From Actinomycetes bacterium (GTDB taxonomy: Bacteria > Actinomycetota > Thermoleophilia > BMS3ABIN01), in contig JAJYIN010000004.1 in NCBI GenBank assembly GCA_021790075.1, positions 1-25,337 on the forward strand: a stretch of 25,337 nt of DNA. The letters are read 5' to 3'. The notes under the pieces were generated by a model. That model worked only from the letters and a program-made list of their open reading frames with translations. It was not told the origin of the DNA and made no database searches. A program made the translations under genes and the position numbers. This document shows positions 14,839-22,473 of this stretch, piece after piece (positions within the stretch are counted from its first letter, which is position 1; each line of letters starts with the position of its first letter).

Positions 14839-15273
14839 CTACCGGCTGGAGCCCCCGGAAAGGGCCACAACCAGGATTACCGCGATAAGCGCAAGGACGG
14901 CCAGCCCCAGCACCACGCCGCCGATGATGGCGCCGGCCAGGGCCAGGCCCCGGCCTTCCTGAGGAGACTCGCCTTTCTTGATGTTGCCGAGCTCTACCAG
15001 CCCGATGACGAACCCAGGCAGGGCGGTCAGGGCGCAAAAGAAGACGCTGGCGGCTGAGAGAATCAGCGAGGCGATAGCCAGCCCGCCAGGACCCGGTTTG
15101 GACGCCGCGCCGATGGTCGCATAGCAGACGCGGCAAAACGGGCGGCCATCAGGCGTATACACCAGGTCGGCGGCGCAGTACGGCTTGCCGCAATTCTGGC
15201 AGGTGGCGGCCGCCGGCGTCTGGGGATGGTAAACGCAGTATTGCTGTTTGGTTTCCGGTTCGGGCAACTCCAA
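14839..15273 (-). CDS. B-box-type zinc-finger protein with DUF4190 membrane domain
   Basis: The 144-residue product has an N-terminal zinc finger (CVYHPQTPAAATCQNCGKPY, CAAD, then FCRVC) and a DUF4190 region with two hydrophobic helices (about 62-90 and 108-138) linked by ELGNIKKGESPQEGRG. The GGLAIASLIL motif is typical of DUF4190. The start is a TTG at 15273; a GGGAGG lies about 14 bases upstream, so the exact start is uncertain. It shares the same architecture and several identical stretches with the 14246-14647 gene, a tandem duplication. Predicted topology puts the finger at the cytoplasmic face. Function is unknown. Confidence 0.8.
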   Translation of the reverse strand: MELPEPETKQQYCVYHPQTPAAATCQNCGKPYCAADLVYTPDGRPFCRVCYATIGAASKPGPGGLAIASLILSAASVFFCALTALPGFVIGLVELGNIKKGESPQEGRGLALAGAIIGGVVLGLAVLALIAVILVVALSGGSSR

Positions 15274-15309
15274 AGTGCGTCGCCGGCGCCTCCCCGCCGC
15301 CCCTCCCTT

Positions 15310-15969
15310 CTATGACTGCTCGCCGGCCATGAGCGCCGTTTCCAGCTGCGCTTCCCAGGCGGCGTGCACATCGAAATGGTTGTTGGGGTCGATGACGATG
15401 GTGTATGTCCAGTAGATGCCGTAGATGCCACAGGTGACAATGCTCAGAATCAGGTAGGTGATGAACTTCCGCTCCGGCACCACCATTGCCGGGGTGATTG
15501 GTTGCTGTGGAATCCCCAGTTGGGCCATGATCTCGCTGGCCTTGCCCATGAAACGCGCCTCGTTCGCTTCATGGGCGCGGAAATCGTCGTTGAGGAAATA
15601 GTAGACATAATACACGATGACCCCGACCACGATGCTGAGGATCAGCCACAGCACGGGCGACTTGTCACCGGCCCGGTCCCGGGCGGTCGCTTCCAGGTTG
15701 ATCCCTTCCAGCTGCGAGATATCCTGCTCCAGCGCTTCTCCCTTGCCGGCGGCCGCCGCCCGTTCCTTGAGGACCTCAATCAGGTGCTGCCGGAAGGAAG
15801 CCATCCGTTCAAAATGCTGGAGGCGCCGGTCAAGCAGCTTGTAGAGCACATAGATCCAGTAAATCCCGCAGGTGACAATGCTCAGCAGGAACGCCACCCA
15901 GAAAGAAGTCTGCCAGTCAGTAACAGGGCGGTTGCGCATATCCACCTGGAGCACGGGCAAGCTGGACAT
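15310..15969 (-). CDS. DUF4234-like membrane protein with three internal repeats
   Basis: The 219-residue product holds three related membrane units. Unit 1 (about 22-58) contains LLSIVTCGIYWIY and ends DRRLQHFERM. Unit 2 (about 103-139) contains LILSIVVGVIVYYVYYF and ends NDDFRAHEANE. Unit 3 (about 167-212) contains LILSIVTCGIYGIYW and ends DPNNHFDVHAAWE. The SIVTCGIYxIY signature is that of DUF4234. A charged, probably helical linker separates units 1 and 2. The ATG has AAAGGAG upstream. Neighbours are a DUF2752 protein upstream and zinc-finger DUF4190 proteins downstream. No biochemical function is established for the family. Confidence 0.8.
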   Translation of the reverse strand: MSSLPVLQVDMRNRPVTDWQTSFWVAFLLSIVTCGIYWIYVLYKLLDRRLQHFERMASFRQHLIEVLKERAAAAGKGEALEQDISQLEGINLEATARDRAGDKSPVLWLILSIVVGVIVYYVYYFLNDDFRAHEANEARFMGKASEIMAQLGIPQQPITPAMVVPERKFITYLILSIVTCGIYGIYWTYTIVIDPNNHFDVHAAWEAQLETALMAGEQS

Positions 15970-16007
15970 CTTGTTCTCCTTTCTCCGCTTGGCAAATTGG
16001 AAAAAAC

Positions 16008-16547
16008 CTAGAGCAGCCCTACATCACTCCAAACTGCCACCTTCACCAGCCAGGCAGCCAGGAGCAGGATGGCGCCGTAGCGCACCAGCTGCCTCCCCAG
16101 GGCGGGGCTGATCCGCATCCTTACCTGCTGCCGCCTGACGATCGAAACGGCCAGCACCAGGGCCAGGCACAGGAGCAGCAGATAAATGACCGGCCCCAGA
16201 GGGTGGTAGACAAAGGCCCCGGACAGGTCGAGCCCGCCCATGGCCAGGAACGAGCGGGTGATGCCGCAGAAAAGGCACGGGATGCCGGTCACGTAAAAGA
16301 ACGGGCAGACGATCACGGACGGCAGCTGGAAACCGAGCGCCCGGCTCTCAAGGCTGGGGGAAAACAGGAAAGTGACCGCGAACATGAAGGCCAGCAGCGA
16401 CAGCAGCGGCACTTCCACACTCAGCAACTGCCGCCACGAGGCCGGCCGCACCTCGAATATGGCTGACCCCCGCATCAGCCGTGAACGTCGGGGACTGAGC
16501 ACCCAGCCTGTCTCCAGGCTCAGCCCGCCCGGACCCGTTCGATGCAT
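16008..16547 (-). CDS. DUF2752 family membrane protein
   Basis: The 179-residue product shows the DUF2752 core CPFFYVTGIPCLFCGITRSF, followed by a hydrophobic helix (GPVIYLLLLCLALVLAVSIV) and a C-terminal one. A further hydrophobic segment precedes the core. The Cys-rich CxxCGxTR-like motif and the HPLGP turn are the family hallmarks. The function of DUF2752 is not established. The ATG at 16547 is chosen for AAAGGAGG about nine bases upstream, over a longer frame starting at 16634. It is the first gene of the 14.2-16.5 kb cluster and lies 38 bases upstream of the DUF4234-like gene. Confidence 0.82.
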   Translation of the reverse strand: MHRTGPGGLSLETGWVLSPRRSRLMRGSAIFEVRPASWRQLLSVEVPLLSLLAFMFAVTFLFSPSLESRALGFQLPSVIVCPFFYVTGIPCLFCGITRSFLAMGGLDLSGAFVYHPLGPVIYLLLLCLALVLAVSIVRRQQVRMRISPALGRQLVRYGAILLLAAWLVKVAVWSDVGLL

Positions 16548-16735
16548 GGAATGAACCCCTCCTTTGTTTACTCTGGAATGCCATGGTGGCCGGACCGGCG
16601 CGGCAGTCCAAATAGCGGCAGACCGCAACGCCAACCCGGCTCTTTAGCCCCTTTATTGGCCGCCGGGTAGTTATCTCCTGCCAAGGGAGGCATTAAACCA
16701 CGAAGGGGAAATATTGAGGACGGAGGATGAGGACG
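16548..16735 (-). other. Leader/intergenic region upstream of the DUF2752 gene
   Basis: No coding frame is supported here. Short inverted repeats are visible: ACCCGGC (16634-16640) with GCCGGGT (16662-16668), GGCT-CTTT-AGCC (16638-16649), and CTCC/GGAG around 16675-16690. They could form a structured leader for the cluster. No known riboswitch consensus was recognised and no clear promoter could be assigned. Confidence 0.35.
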
Positions 16736-16777
16736 TAAAACGAATTGGGGCGCGGGCGCCTCCGGCGCCCGCGCCCC
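16736..16777 (-). terminator. Strong terminator hairpin downstream of the HU gene
   Basis: GGGGCGCGGGCGCC and GGCGCCCGCGCCCC form a perfect 14-bp stem (16747-16760 with 16764-16777) with a three-base loop. On the minus strand it is followed by AATTCGTTTTACG, a weak T-run. It lies about 30 bases after the HU stop and separates HU from the DUF2752 cluster. Confidence 0.75.
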
Positions 16778-16806
16778 ACAAACTTCAAACCAGGAAACCG
16801 CTGCTG

Positions 16807-17079
16807 CTACTTCACAGCCTGCTTCAGCTGGCTGCCGGCGCTGAACTTGGGGACCTTGCTGGCGGGGATCTTTATCTTCGCCTTGGTCTGCGGGTTGATC
16901 CCTTCACGGGCGGCCCGCTTCTGGACCGAGAACTTGCCGAAGCCGGTGAACTGGACTTCCTGACCCTTCTTCAGCGAGTCGGTCACCACGTCGATGAAGG
17001 CATCGACTGCGGCAGTGGCCTGGGTCTTGTTAAGATTTGCCTTGTCGGCGACTGCGTTTACAAAATCGGATTTTCCCAC
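16807..17079 (-). CDS. hup: HU family DNA-binding protein
   Basis: HU is a dimeric nucleoid protein that bends DNA. The 90-residue product is exactly family length and shows GKSDFVNAVADKANL, TGFGKFSVQKRAAREGINPQT (the start of the DNA-binding arm) and KIPASKVPKFSAGSQLKQAV. The GTG at 17079 is chosen because AGGAGG lies seven bases upstream and MGKSDF is the usual N-terminus. The ATG two codons earlier is almost touching that Shine-Dalgarno. It has its own predicted promoter and strong terminator, so it is probably monocistronic. Confidence 0.95.
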   Translation of the reverse strand: MGKSDFVNAVADKANLNKTQATAAVDAFIDVVTDSLKKGQEVQFTGFGKFSVQKRAAREGINPQTKAKIKIPASKVPKFSAGSQLKQAVK

Positions 17080-17123
17080 TTCCATGCCTCCTGTTTTAAG
17101 GGTTGTAGAAGCTGGCGGCTTGG

Positions 17124-17152
17124 ACATTATCAGATGGAATTGCCCAATACAA
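17124..17152 (-). promoter_or_regulatory. Predicted promoter of the HU gene
   Basis: TTGTAT (17152-17147), a 17-base spacer and TAATGT (17129-17124) on the minus strand lie about 45 bases upstream of the HU GTG, in the 93-base gap after tldE. Confidence 0.55.
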
Positions 17153-17172
17153 GCGGAATCAGGGGGAAATTC

Positions 17173-18534
17173 CTACTTGCCGCTGACCGTCATTTCCCCT
17201 ATCAGAAGGGAAGGCGCATGGATGCTGCCGCCAAAAGGCACCCAGCGGTTGTCATTTCCTACAGTTATAACTGAGGTCAACATCGACAGCAGATTGCCGG
17301 CGATGGTGACTTCCCGCACCGGTTCTGCCAATTTGCCGTCACGTATCAACCTGCCGTTGGCCCCCACGGAGAAGTCGCCCGATACCGGGTTGACCCCGGA
17401 GTGGATTCCGGTTACATCCATCACGTAAAACCCCAGCTCTACCGAGGCGATCATCTCATCGCCGGTCGCGGTGCCTCCCCGCAGCTCCAGGTTGGTGGCG
17501 CCCACATGCGGCTGCGACCGGTAAGAACCGCGGACGCCGTTGCCGGTAGAGGCCCGCGAGCCTTTGCGGCCGGTGTAGGCGTCATATAAAAAGCCCTGCA
17601 AAATGCCGTCTTTTATCAGGACCGTCTCCTGCGAGGGCACGCCCTCGCCATCGAAGGGAGCGCTGGCCAGTCCCTGTGGATGGATGCCGTTGTCGATCAG
17701 CTGAACGGCGGTGACGGCCACCGCCTGGCCCTCCTTGCCGGCGAACATGGAGCGTTTTTTCTGCACGGACTCGCCGGTGAGCGCCCCGCCGATGACGCCG
17801 ATGACACCGGCGGTTACGAAGGGGTCCATCACCACCGGGCAGCTCATGCTCCGGCACTGGCTGCCACCCAGGAGGGACAGCGCCCGGTCGGCTGCTTCCC
17901 TGCCGATCGCCTCTCCCTCCAGTTGCGACGGTTCCCGTCCCGTGGTAAAAGACACCCCGGTTTGCATCTTGCCGTCCTGCTCGGCGATCGCCTGCAGGAA
18001 GGCGTAACAGGTGGTTTCCCGGTAGGCGCGGCTGAAGCCCAGGGAATTTGCGAGCGCCACTGATCCCTCACCCTCGGCATAAGTGGCGCCTTCCACCTGC
18101 GAGATGCGCCGGTCACGCTCCAGGGCGGCCCGCTCCACTGCTTTGGCCAGCTCGATCTTGTCGGCCAGCGGCACCTGCATCAGCTTTTCGTCGTAAAGAT
18201 CCAGCCGGGGGAACTCCGCGGCCGGTTCCGGCAGGCCTTCGTATTCATCCGGTGCGGTCACCGCGGCGGCGGCGGCGGCCGCCCGGGCCGCCGCCGCCAG
18301 GCTGTCTTCGGAGGTGTCGGACGTATAGGCATAACCCACCGCGCTTCCTTTCAGCACCCGCACGCCGACGCCGCTGCCGGTGGCGCTGACCAACTCCTCC
18401 ACCTCCTGGCGGTAGACCTTGACCCGCGTGGACCGGGTGACCATGGCCAGCACCTCCGCCTGGTCGACACCGGTTGATTCCGCCATTTCCAGGGTTTTTT
18501 TTGCCAGTTCAAGCATGTTCGCTTCGTCGTTCAT
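17173..18534 (-). CDS. pmbA: TldE/PmbA subunit of the TldD-TldE metalloprotease
   Basis: TldE (PmbA) is the non-catalytic partner of TldD. In E. coli the heterodimer processes microcin B17 and degrades CcdA. The 453-residue product has the PmbA/TldA fold signatures: VYRQEVEELVSATGSGVGVRV, a central SCPVVMDPFVTAGVIGVIGG, and IHSGVNPVSGDFSVGANG near the C-terminus. It lacks HExxxH, as expected for TldE. The ATG at 18534 overlaps the tldD stop (ATGA), indicating coupling; a longer frame upstream is rejected. An Ala-rich stretch sits at about residues 80-95. Confidence 0.93.
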   Translation of the reverse strand: MNDEANMLELAKKTLEMAESTGVDQAEVLAMVTRSTRVKVYRQEVEELVSATGSGVGVRVLKGSAVGYAYTSDTSEDSLAAAARAAAAAAAVTAPDEYEGLPEPAAEFPRLDLYDEKLMQVPLADKIELAKAVERAALERDRRISQVEGATYAEGEGSVALANSLGFSRAYRETTCYAFLQAIAEQDGKMQTGVSFTTGREPSQLEGEAIGREAADRALSLLGGSQCRSMSCPVVMDPFVTAGVIGVIGGALTGESVQKKRSMFAGKEGQAVAVTAVQLIDNGIHPQGLASAPFDGEGVPSQETVLIKDGILQGFLYDAYTGRKGSRASTGNGVRGSYRSQPHVGATNLELRGGTATGDEMIASVELGFYVMDVTGIHSGVNPVSGDFSVGANGRLIRDGKLAEPVREVTIAGNLLSMLTSVITVGNDNRWVPFGGSIHAPSLLIGEMTVSGK

Positions 18535-19916
18535 ACCTCTGTGCCTCCCACCGTCATCTCGACCATCCTCAGCGTCGGCTGGCCGCTGCCCACGGGCACC
18601 CCCTGGCCGTCCTTGCCGCAAACGCCGATGTTGAACTCGAAATCGCCGGCGACCATGTCCACGTTTTTCAGCGCCACCAGGCCGTTGCCGATCAGGGTGG
18701 CCCCCCGCAGTGGATATTTCACCTCGCCGTCCTCGATCAGGTAGCCCTCGGAGACCCCGAAGACGAAATCTCCGGTGGCCGGCTCTACCTGCCCTCCGGC
18801 CAGCGTCTTGGCATAAAAGCCGCGCTCGGTGGAGGCGATTATCTCCTCCGGAGTGGAGTCGCCGGCCAGGATGAACGTATTTGTCATCCGGGGGATGGGA
18901 GGATGCCGGAAGGACTGCCGGCGGCCGTTGCCGGTGGGCTCGGCGCCGGCATTGCGGGCCCGCAGGCGGTCGTACATGAAACCTCTCAGGATTCCCTTCT
19001 CAATCAGGACGTTGCGCCGGGTGGGGACGCCCTCGTCATCGAAGGCATTGGATCCCCAGGCATTGGCAATGCTGCCGTCGTCGACCAGCGTCACCAGTTC
19101 GGAAGCCACCTGCTCGCCAATACGGCCGGCGAACACGCTGGTGTTCTTCTCCACCGCGTCTGCTTCCAGGCCATGCCCGCTGGCCTCGTGGAAGAGGACG
19201 CCACCGAAGCCGTGGTGCATGACCACGGTCATCTTGCCGCTGGGCGACGGGCGTGAGTCAAGCATGACGATCGCCTTGCCGGCCGCGGTCCTGCCAACCG
19301 ACGCCGGGTCACTCGCTTCGAACAGCTCCATGCCCGTGTGGGCTCCGACGCTCTCATAACCTGTCTGCATCACGCCTTCGCGGGCGGCCACCACGCGGGC
19401 GATCAGGCGCACCCGCGTGCGCTCCTCGGCTGCCAGACAACCCTCGGAGTTGGCGACCATGATCTCGCTGACCGTATCGCTGTAACCCACGCTCGCCTGC
19501 GTCACCTCGGCGCCGGCTTCGCGCGCCGCCCGGTCGGCGTAATGGAGTAAGGCCGCTTTCGCGGAAGTCTCCACCGAGTCCGGCGCTATCCGGATAGGAT
19601 GCTCGGAGAGGGCGGACGCCAGTTCCAGGCGTTTCAGGCCGGCGCCGCCACCCGCCACCCCCTCGCCGGCAAGCCGCGCCGCCTCCCTGAGCGACGCCTC
19701 ATCGAGACGGTCGGTGGAGACGAAGGAAATGCTGCGGCCCTTGGTCACCCGCACGGAGGCGCCGGCGTCCAGCCCGATTGAGCACCGCTCCAGACGGCTG
19801 TCCTCGAGGCTGAGCGAATCGGTGCGCCGCCGCTCGGCATAGATTTCCGCAAACTCACCGCCCACCTTGAGCGCCTCTGCAAGTAATGATTCCACCAACC
19901 GCTCGTCAAGAAGCAA
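18531..19916 (-). CDS. tldD: TldD metalloprotease subunit
   Basis: TldD is the zinc-bearing subunit of the TldD-TldE protease, which cleaves unfolded peptides within a closed heterodimer. The 461-residue product contains the catalytic HEASGH motif (HExxxH, 243-248), VVMHHGFGGVLFHEASGHGLE, and GDFVFGVSEGYLIEDGEVKYP near the C-terminus. The start is TTG at 19916 with GGGAGG six bases upstream. It leads a two-gene operon with tldE, and the foldback element lies in its upstream region. No short precursor-peptide gene is evident within the window. Confidence 0.94.
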   Translation of the reverse strand: MLLDERLVESLLAEALKVGGEFAEIYAERRRTDSLSLEDSRLERCSIGLDAGASVRVTKGRSISFVSTDRLDEASLREAARLAGEGVAGGGAGLKRLELASALSEHPIRIAPDSVETSAKAALLHYADRAAREAGAEVTQASVGYSDTVSEIMVANSEGCLAAEERTRVRLIARVVAAREGVMQTGYESVGAHTGMELFEASDPASVGRTAAGKAIVMLDSRPSPSGKMTVVMHHGFGGVLFHEASGHGLEADAVEKNTSVFAGRIGEQVASELVTLVDDGSIANAWGSNAFDDEGVPTRRNVLIEKGILRGFMYDRLRARNAGAEPTGNGRRQSFRHPPIPRMTNTFILAGDSTPEEIIASTERGFYAKTLAGGQVEPATGDFVFGVSEGYLIEDGEVKYPLRGATLIGNGLVALKNVDMVAGDFEFNIGVCGKDGQGVPVGSGQPTLRMVEMTVGGTEV

Positions 19917-20259
19917 CAGCTACCTCCCGTATGTACTTTCCTCATGAGGGACGCAGACCCTCTCCGGGCCGCGCACCTGTGAACTATTCTGACCAGTGGA
20001 GCTTATCTTATAACATGACCCGGCCCTTTCCTCCTCATGACGGTCCCGGCGCCGCTTCCTCTTAGTAACTATCTCAAAAGGATCTTCGTAGCGAGGGCGA
20101 GCGAAAAGGTCATGGGCAAGGACGCAGCCCATGGCCTTTGCAGCCGGCCGCAGCAGAATATGCCTTTTGAGATAGTTACTTAATGCCCCGCCCGCCCTGC
20201 TCCGATACAGGTTAAGAGCCGATATTCCCTGCTAGTGACGAGACTTTTTGGGGCGTTTC
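19917..20259. other. Divergent tldD/moxR intergenic region
   Basis: The 343 bases hold the upstream regions of both operons. No protein-coding frame is supported. AT-rich patches (TTATAAGAT on the minus strand near 20010) could contribute to a tldD promoter, but no consensus -35/-10 pair was convincing on either strand. TTTCCTC...ATGA-like segments recur near 19935 and 20028. The main feature is the foldback element at 20062-20182, which lies between any tldD promoter and moxR. Confidence 0.5.
20062..20182. mobile_element. MITE-like foldback element with terminal inverted repeats
   Basis: AGTAACTATCTCAAAAGG (20064-20081) and CCTTTTGAGATAGTTACT (20163-20180) are perfect 18-base inverted repeats. 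TTA flanks both sides (20062-20064 and 20180-20182) when the repeats are trimmed by one base, a possible 3-bp target duplication. Inside, AAAGGTCATGGGC (20105-20117) and GCCCATGGCCTTT (20127-20139) form a second stem. The connecting arms (ATCTTCGTAGCGAGGGCGAGCG against the complement of GCAGCCGGCCGCAGCAGAATAT) remain partly complementary, so the whole element can fold on itself. No protein is encoded. A nonautonomous element, a repetitive palindrome or a structured RNA are all possible. Confidence 0.65.
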
Positions 20260-21243
20260 ATGAAAGAAAACCAGTTCGCCAACCTGGCGCGCAGCCGTGA
20301 GGATGAAAATGAAGAGCTGAGGCTCATCTTTTCCCGCCTGGAGGAAAACATCCACCGGGTCATCATCGGGAAGGAAGAGGTGGTGCGGCTGGTGCTGGTG
20401 GCCCTGATCAGCCAGGGCCACGTGCTGCTGGAGGACGTGCCCGGGGTCGGCAAGACCACCCTGGCAAAAAGCATCGCCAAGTCAATCTCGGCCACCTTCT
20501 CCCGCATCCAGTTCACTCCCGACCTGCTGCCATCGGACATCACCGGCAGCACTGTCTATTCTCCCAAGGAAGAAAAGTTCTTCTGGTCGCCGGGACCGCT
20601 GTTCGCCAACATTGTCCTCACCGACGAGATCAACCGCACCAGCCCCCGGACCCAGTCGGCTCTCCTGGAAGCCATGGAAGAGGGCCAGGTGACCGTCAAC
20701 CGGACGACCCACCCGCTGCCGGCGCCGTTCTTTGTCATCGCCACCCAGAACCCGTATGAGCTTCACGGGACTTTCCCCCTGCCGGAAGGCCAGACCGACC
20801 GTTTCCTGGCCTCGCTCTCCATCGGCATGCCGAACCGCCCCAGCGAGCAGAAGCTGGTGCGTGACCAGCTGGTCACGCATCCGCTGGCGAACCTGGAGCC
20901 GGTAACCGACGCCGCCGAGATCACCCGGCTGCAGACGGCCGCGCGGCAGGTCACCGTGGCCGACAATATCCTGGGCTACGCGCTGGACATCACAGAGGCA
21001 ACCCGCAGCCACGCCGACATCGCCATGGGCGCTTCGCCGCGGGCGACGGTCGCGCTGGTGCATACGTGCCAGGGCCTCGCCTTCGCGGAAGGCCGTTCCT
21101 ACGTCATCCCTGATGACGTGCAGCGGGCGGCGATCCCGGTGCTGGCCCACCGGGTCGTGCTCAAACGCCGCCCCTCCTTTCAGAGTGACGACGCCGTCCG
21201 TATCATCTCCGGGATCGTGAGGTCGCGGCGGGTCCCGGTATAG
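20260..21243 (+). CDS. moxR: MoxR-family AAA+ ATPase
   Basis: MoxR ATPases act as chaperones for partners encoded beside them, typically DUF58 or VWA proteins. The 327-residue product has an RVIIGKEEVVRLVLVALI lid-type N-terminus, Walker A VPGVGKTT at about 60-67, Walker B IVLTDEINR, the segment FFVIATQNPYELHGTFPLPE with sensor-1 Asn, and a C-terminal ASPRATVALVHTCQGLAF. The ATG at 20260 is preferred to an in-frame TTG at 20248; the upstream GGGG is only a weak ribosome site. DUF58 and transglutaminase genes follow on the same strand, giving the common moxR-DUF58-tgpA order. Confidence 0.94.
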   Translation: MKENQFANLARSREDENEELRLIFSRLEENIHRVIIGKEEVVRLVLVALISQGHVLLEDVPGVGKTTLAKSIAKSISATFSRIQFTPDLLPSDITGSTVYSPKEEKFFWSPGPLFANIVLTDEINRTSPRTQSALLEAMEEGQVTVNRTTHPLPAPFFVIATQNPYELHGTFPLPEGQTDRFLASLSIGMPNRPSEQKLVRDQLVTHPLANLEPVTDAAEITRLQTAARQVTVADNILGYALDITEATRSHADIAMGASPRATVALVHTCQGLAFAEGRSYVIPDDVQRAAIPVLAHRVVLKRRPSFQSDDAVRIISGIVRSRRVPV

Positions 21244-21270
21244 AGCCATTACGCCCGCCTTGGTGAAGCC

Positions 21271-22473
21271 ATGCCGACGCGTAAGACACTTTTCTGGCTC
21301 CTGGCCGCGGGGTTCCTTTATCTGATAGCCCTCAACGTCGGCTCCGGCTGGCTCTATGTGGTTACGTCGCTCCTGGTTTCCTTCCCCCTGGCGGCCCTGT
21401 TCCTGAGCCGCATCAATATCCGCCGGCTGACCCTGAGACAAACTTCGCCTGAAGAGGCTACCGCCGGCGGCGGCATCTGCACCCAGGTGGATATCGTCAA
21501 CCCTTCGGTGGTGCCCCGCTTCTTCCTGCGGCTGGACGCGGATTTCGGCGGCCGCAGCGCCAGTCTGATGCTGCCGTACCTGGGCCCGCGGCGGGCGCGC
21601 CGGCTCAAGCTCGATTTCGCCGGGCTTAAGCGCGGCTTTTACCGCGGCGGCCGTTTTTCCATTTCCAGCGGCGCCCCCACCGGTCTTGCCAGGGTGCGAC
21701 GGCGCCACTTTGCTGAATCACCACTGGTGATCTATCCGCGCTGGCAGCGCCTGCCGGGGGACTGGGCCACGGGGATGAAGAACTCAGGCTACCTGGTATC
21801 GAGCGTGCTGCCAACACGCTCCAGCACCGGCGATTATCTGGGGGTCCGCGAATACCGCCCCGAGGACAGTCCCAGGTCCATCCACTGGCGCACTACTGCC
21901 CGCGCCGGCAGTCTGGCGGTGGTGGAATATTCACGCCAGGCGGCCATCTCACCGGTGATGATCGTCGACCGCTACCGGGATGGCGCCGCCGGTGAAGGGC
22001 CGGACGCTTCGTTTGAAACCGCCGTGAGCATCGCCGCCTCCCTGATCCAGCGGGAGGTGTCTCATAACCGCCGCTTCGGGCTGGGCGATTCACCGGCAGA
22101 TGCCGCCGGGCGCGGTCTCAGCCATGAAGATGCCAGGGCCATGCTGTGGCTGGCCCGGGTGGAAGCGGCAGCCACAGATCCGCTCGACCTGACCGCCGCC
22201 GGGTTCCCGTGGCCGGAAGCGACGCCGGTGCTCATTCTCACCAGCCATGAAGCTTATGCCGGCCTGGACCGCTCGGAGCTGCTGGACCACTTTCCCCACG
22301 CCGCCGTGATCATGCTCGACGGCCGCGGTTTCGAAAAGGATGAAAAAAGACAGCGGCGCTTCCTGGACGGCAACCGGTTGAACCTGCTCGCGGCTGCGGT
22401 CGAGGCGGGCGGCGGCCGCTTCGTGCTGGTGCCTTCCCCGGATGAGGTGGTCCGATGCTTGGAAGACTTGTAG
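21271..22473 (+). CDS. DUF58 domain-containing membrane protein
   Basis: The 400-residue product has one or two N-terminal hydrophobic helices (about residues 7-45), an extracytoplasmic-type beta-rich region, and the DUF58 signature GDYLGVREYRPEDSPRSIHW followed by RTTARAGSLAVVEY at about 190-223. The C-terminal part resembles a VWA-like Rossmann domain without an obvious MIDAS DxSxS; VMIVDRYRDG stands in that place. DUF58 proteins are the usual partners of MoxR. It starts 27 bases after moxR and its last 19 bases overlap the transglutaminase gene, implying coupling. Specific function is not established. Confidence 0.9.
   Translation: MPTRKTLFWLLAAGFLYLIALNVGSGWLYVVTSLLVSFPLAALFLSRINIRRLTLRQTSPEEATAGGGICTQVDIVNPSVVPRFFLRLDADFGGRSASLMLPYLGPRRARRLKLDFAGLKRGFYRGGRFSISSGAPTGLARVRRRHFAESPLVIYPRWQRLPGDWATGMKNSGYLVSSVLPTRSSTGDYLGVREYRPEDSPRSIHWRTTARAGSLAVVEYSRQAAISPVMIVDRYRDGAAGEGPDASFETAVSIAASLIQREVSHNRRFGLGDSPADAAGRGLSHEDARAMLWLARVEAAATDPLDLTAAGFPWPEATPVLILTSHEAYAGLDRSELLDHFPHAAVIMLDGRGFEKDEKRQRRFLDGNRLNLLAAAVEAGGGRFVLVPSPDEVVRCLEDL

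Noticed and set aside
20482..21708. Long minus-strand frame opposite moxR and DUF58
   Set aside because: It is an antisense shadow of two well-recognised genes, with low-complexity composition.
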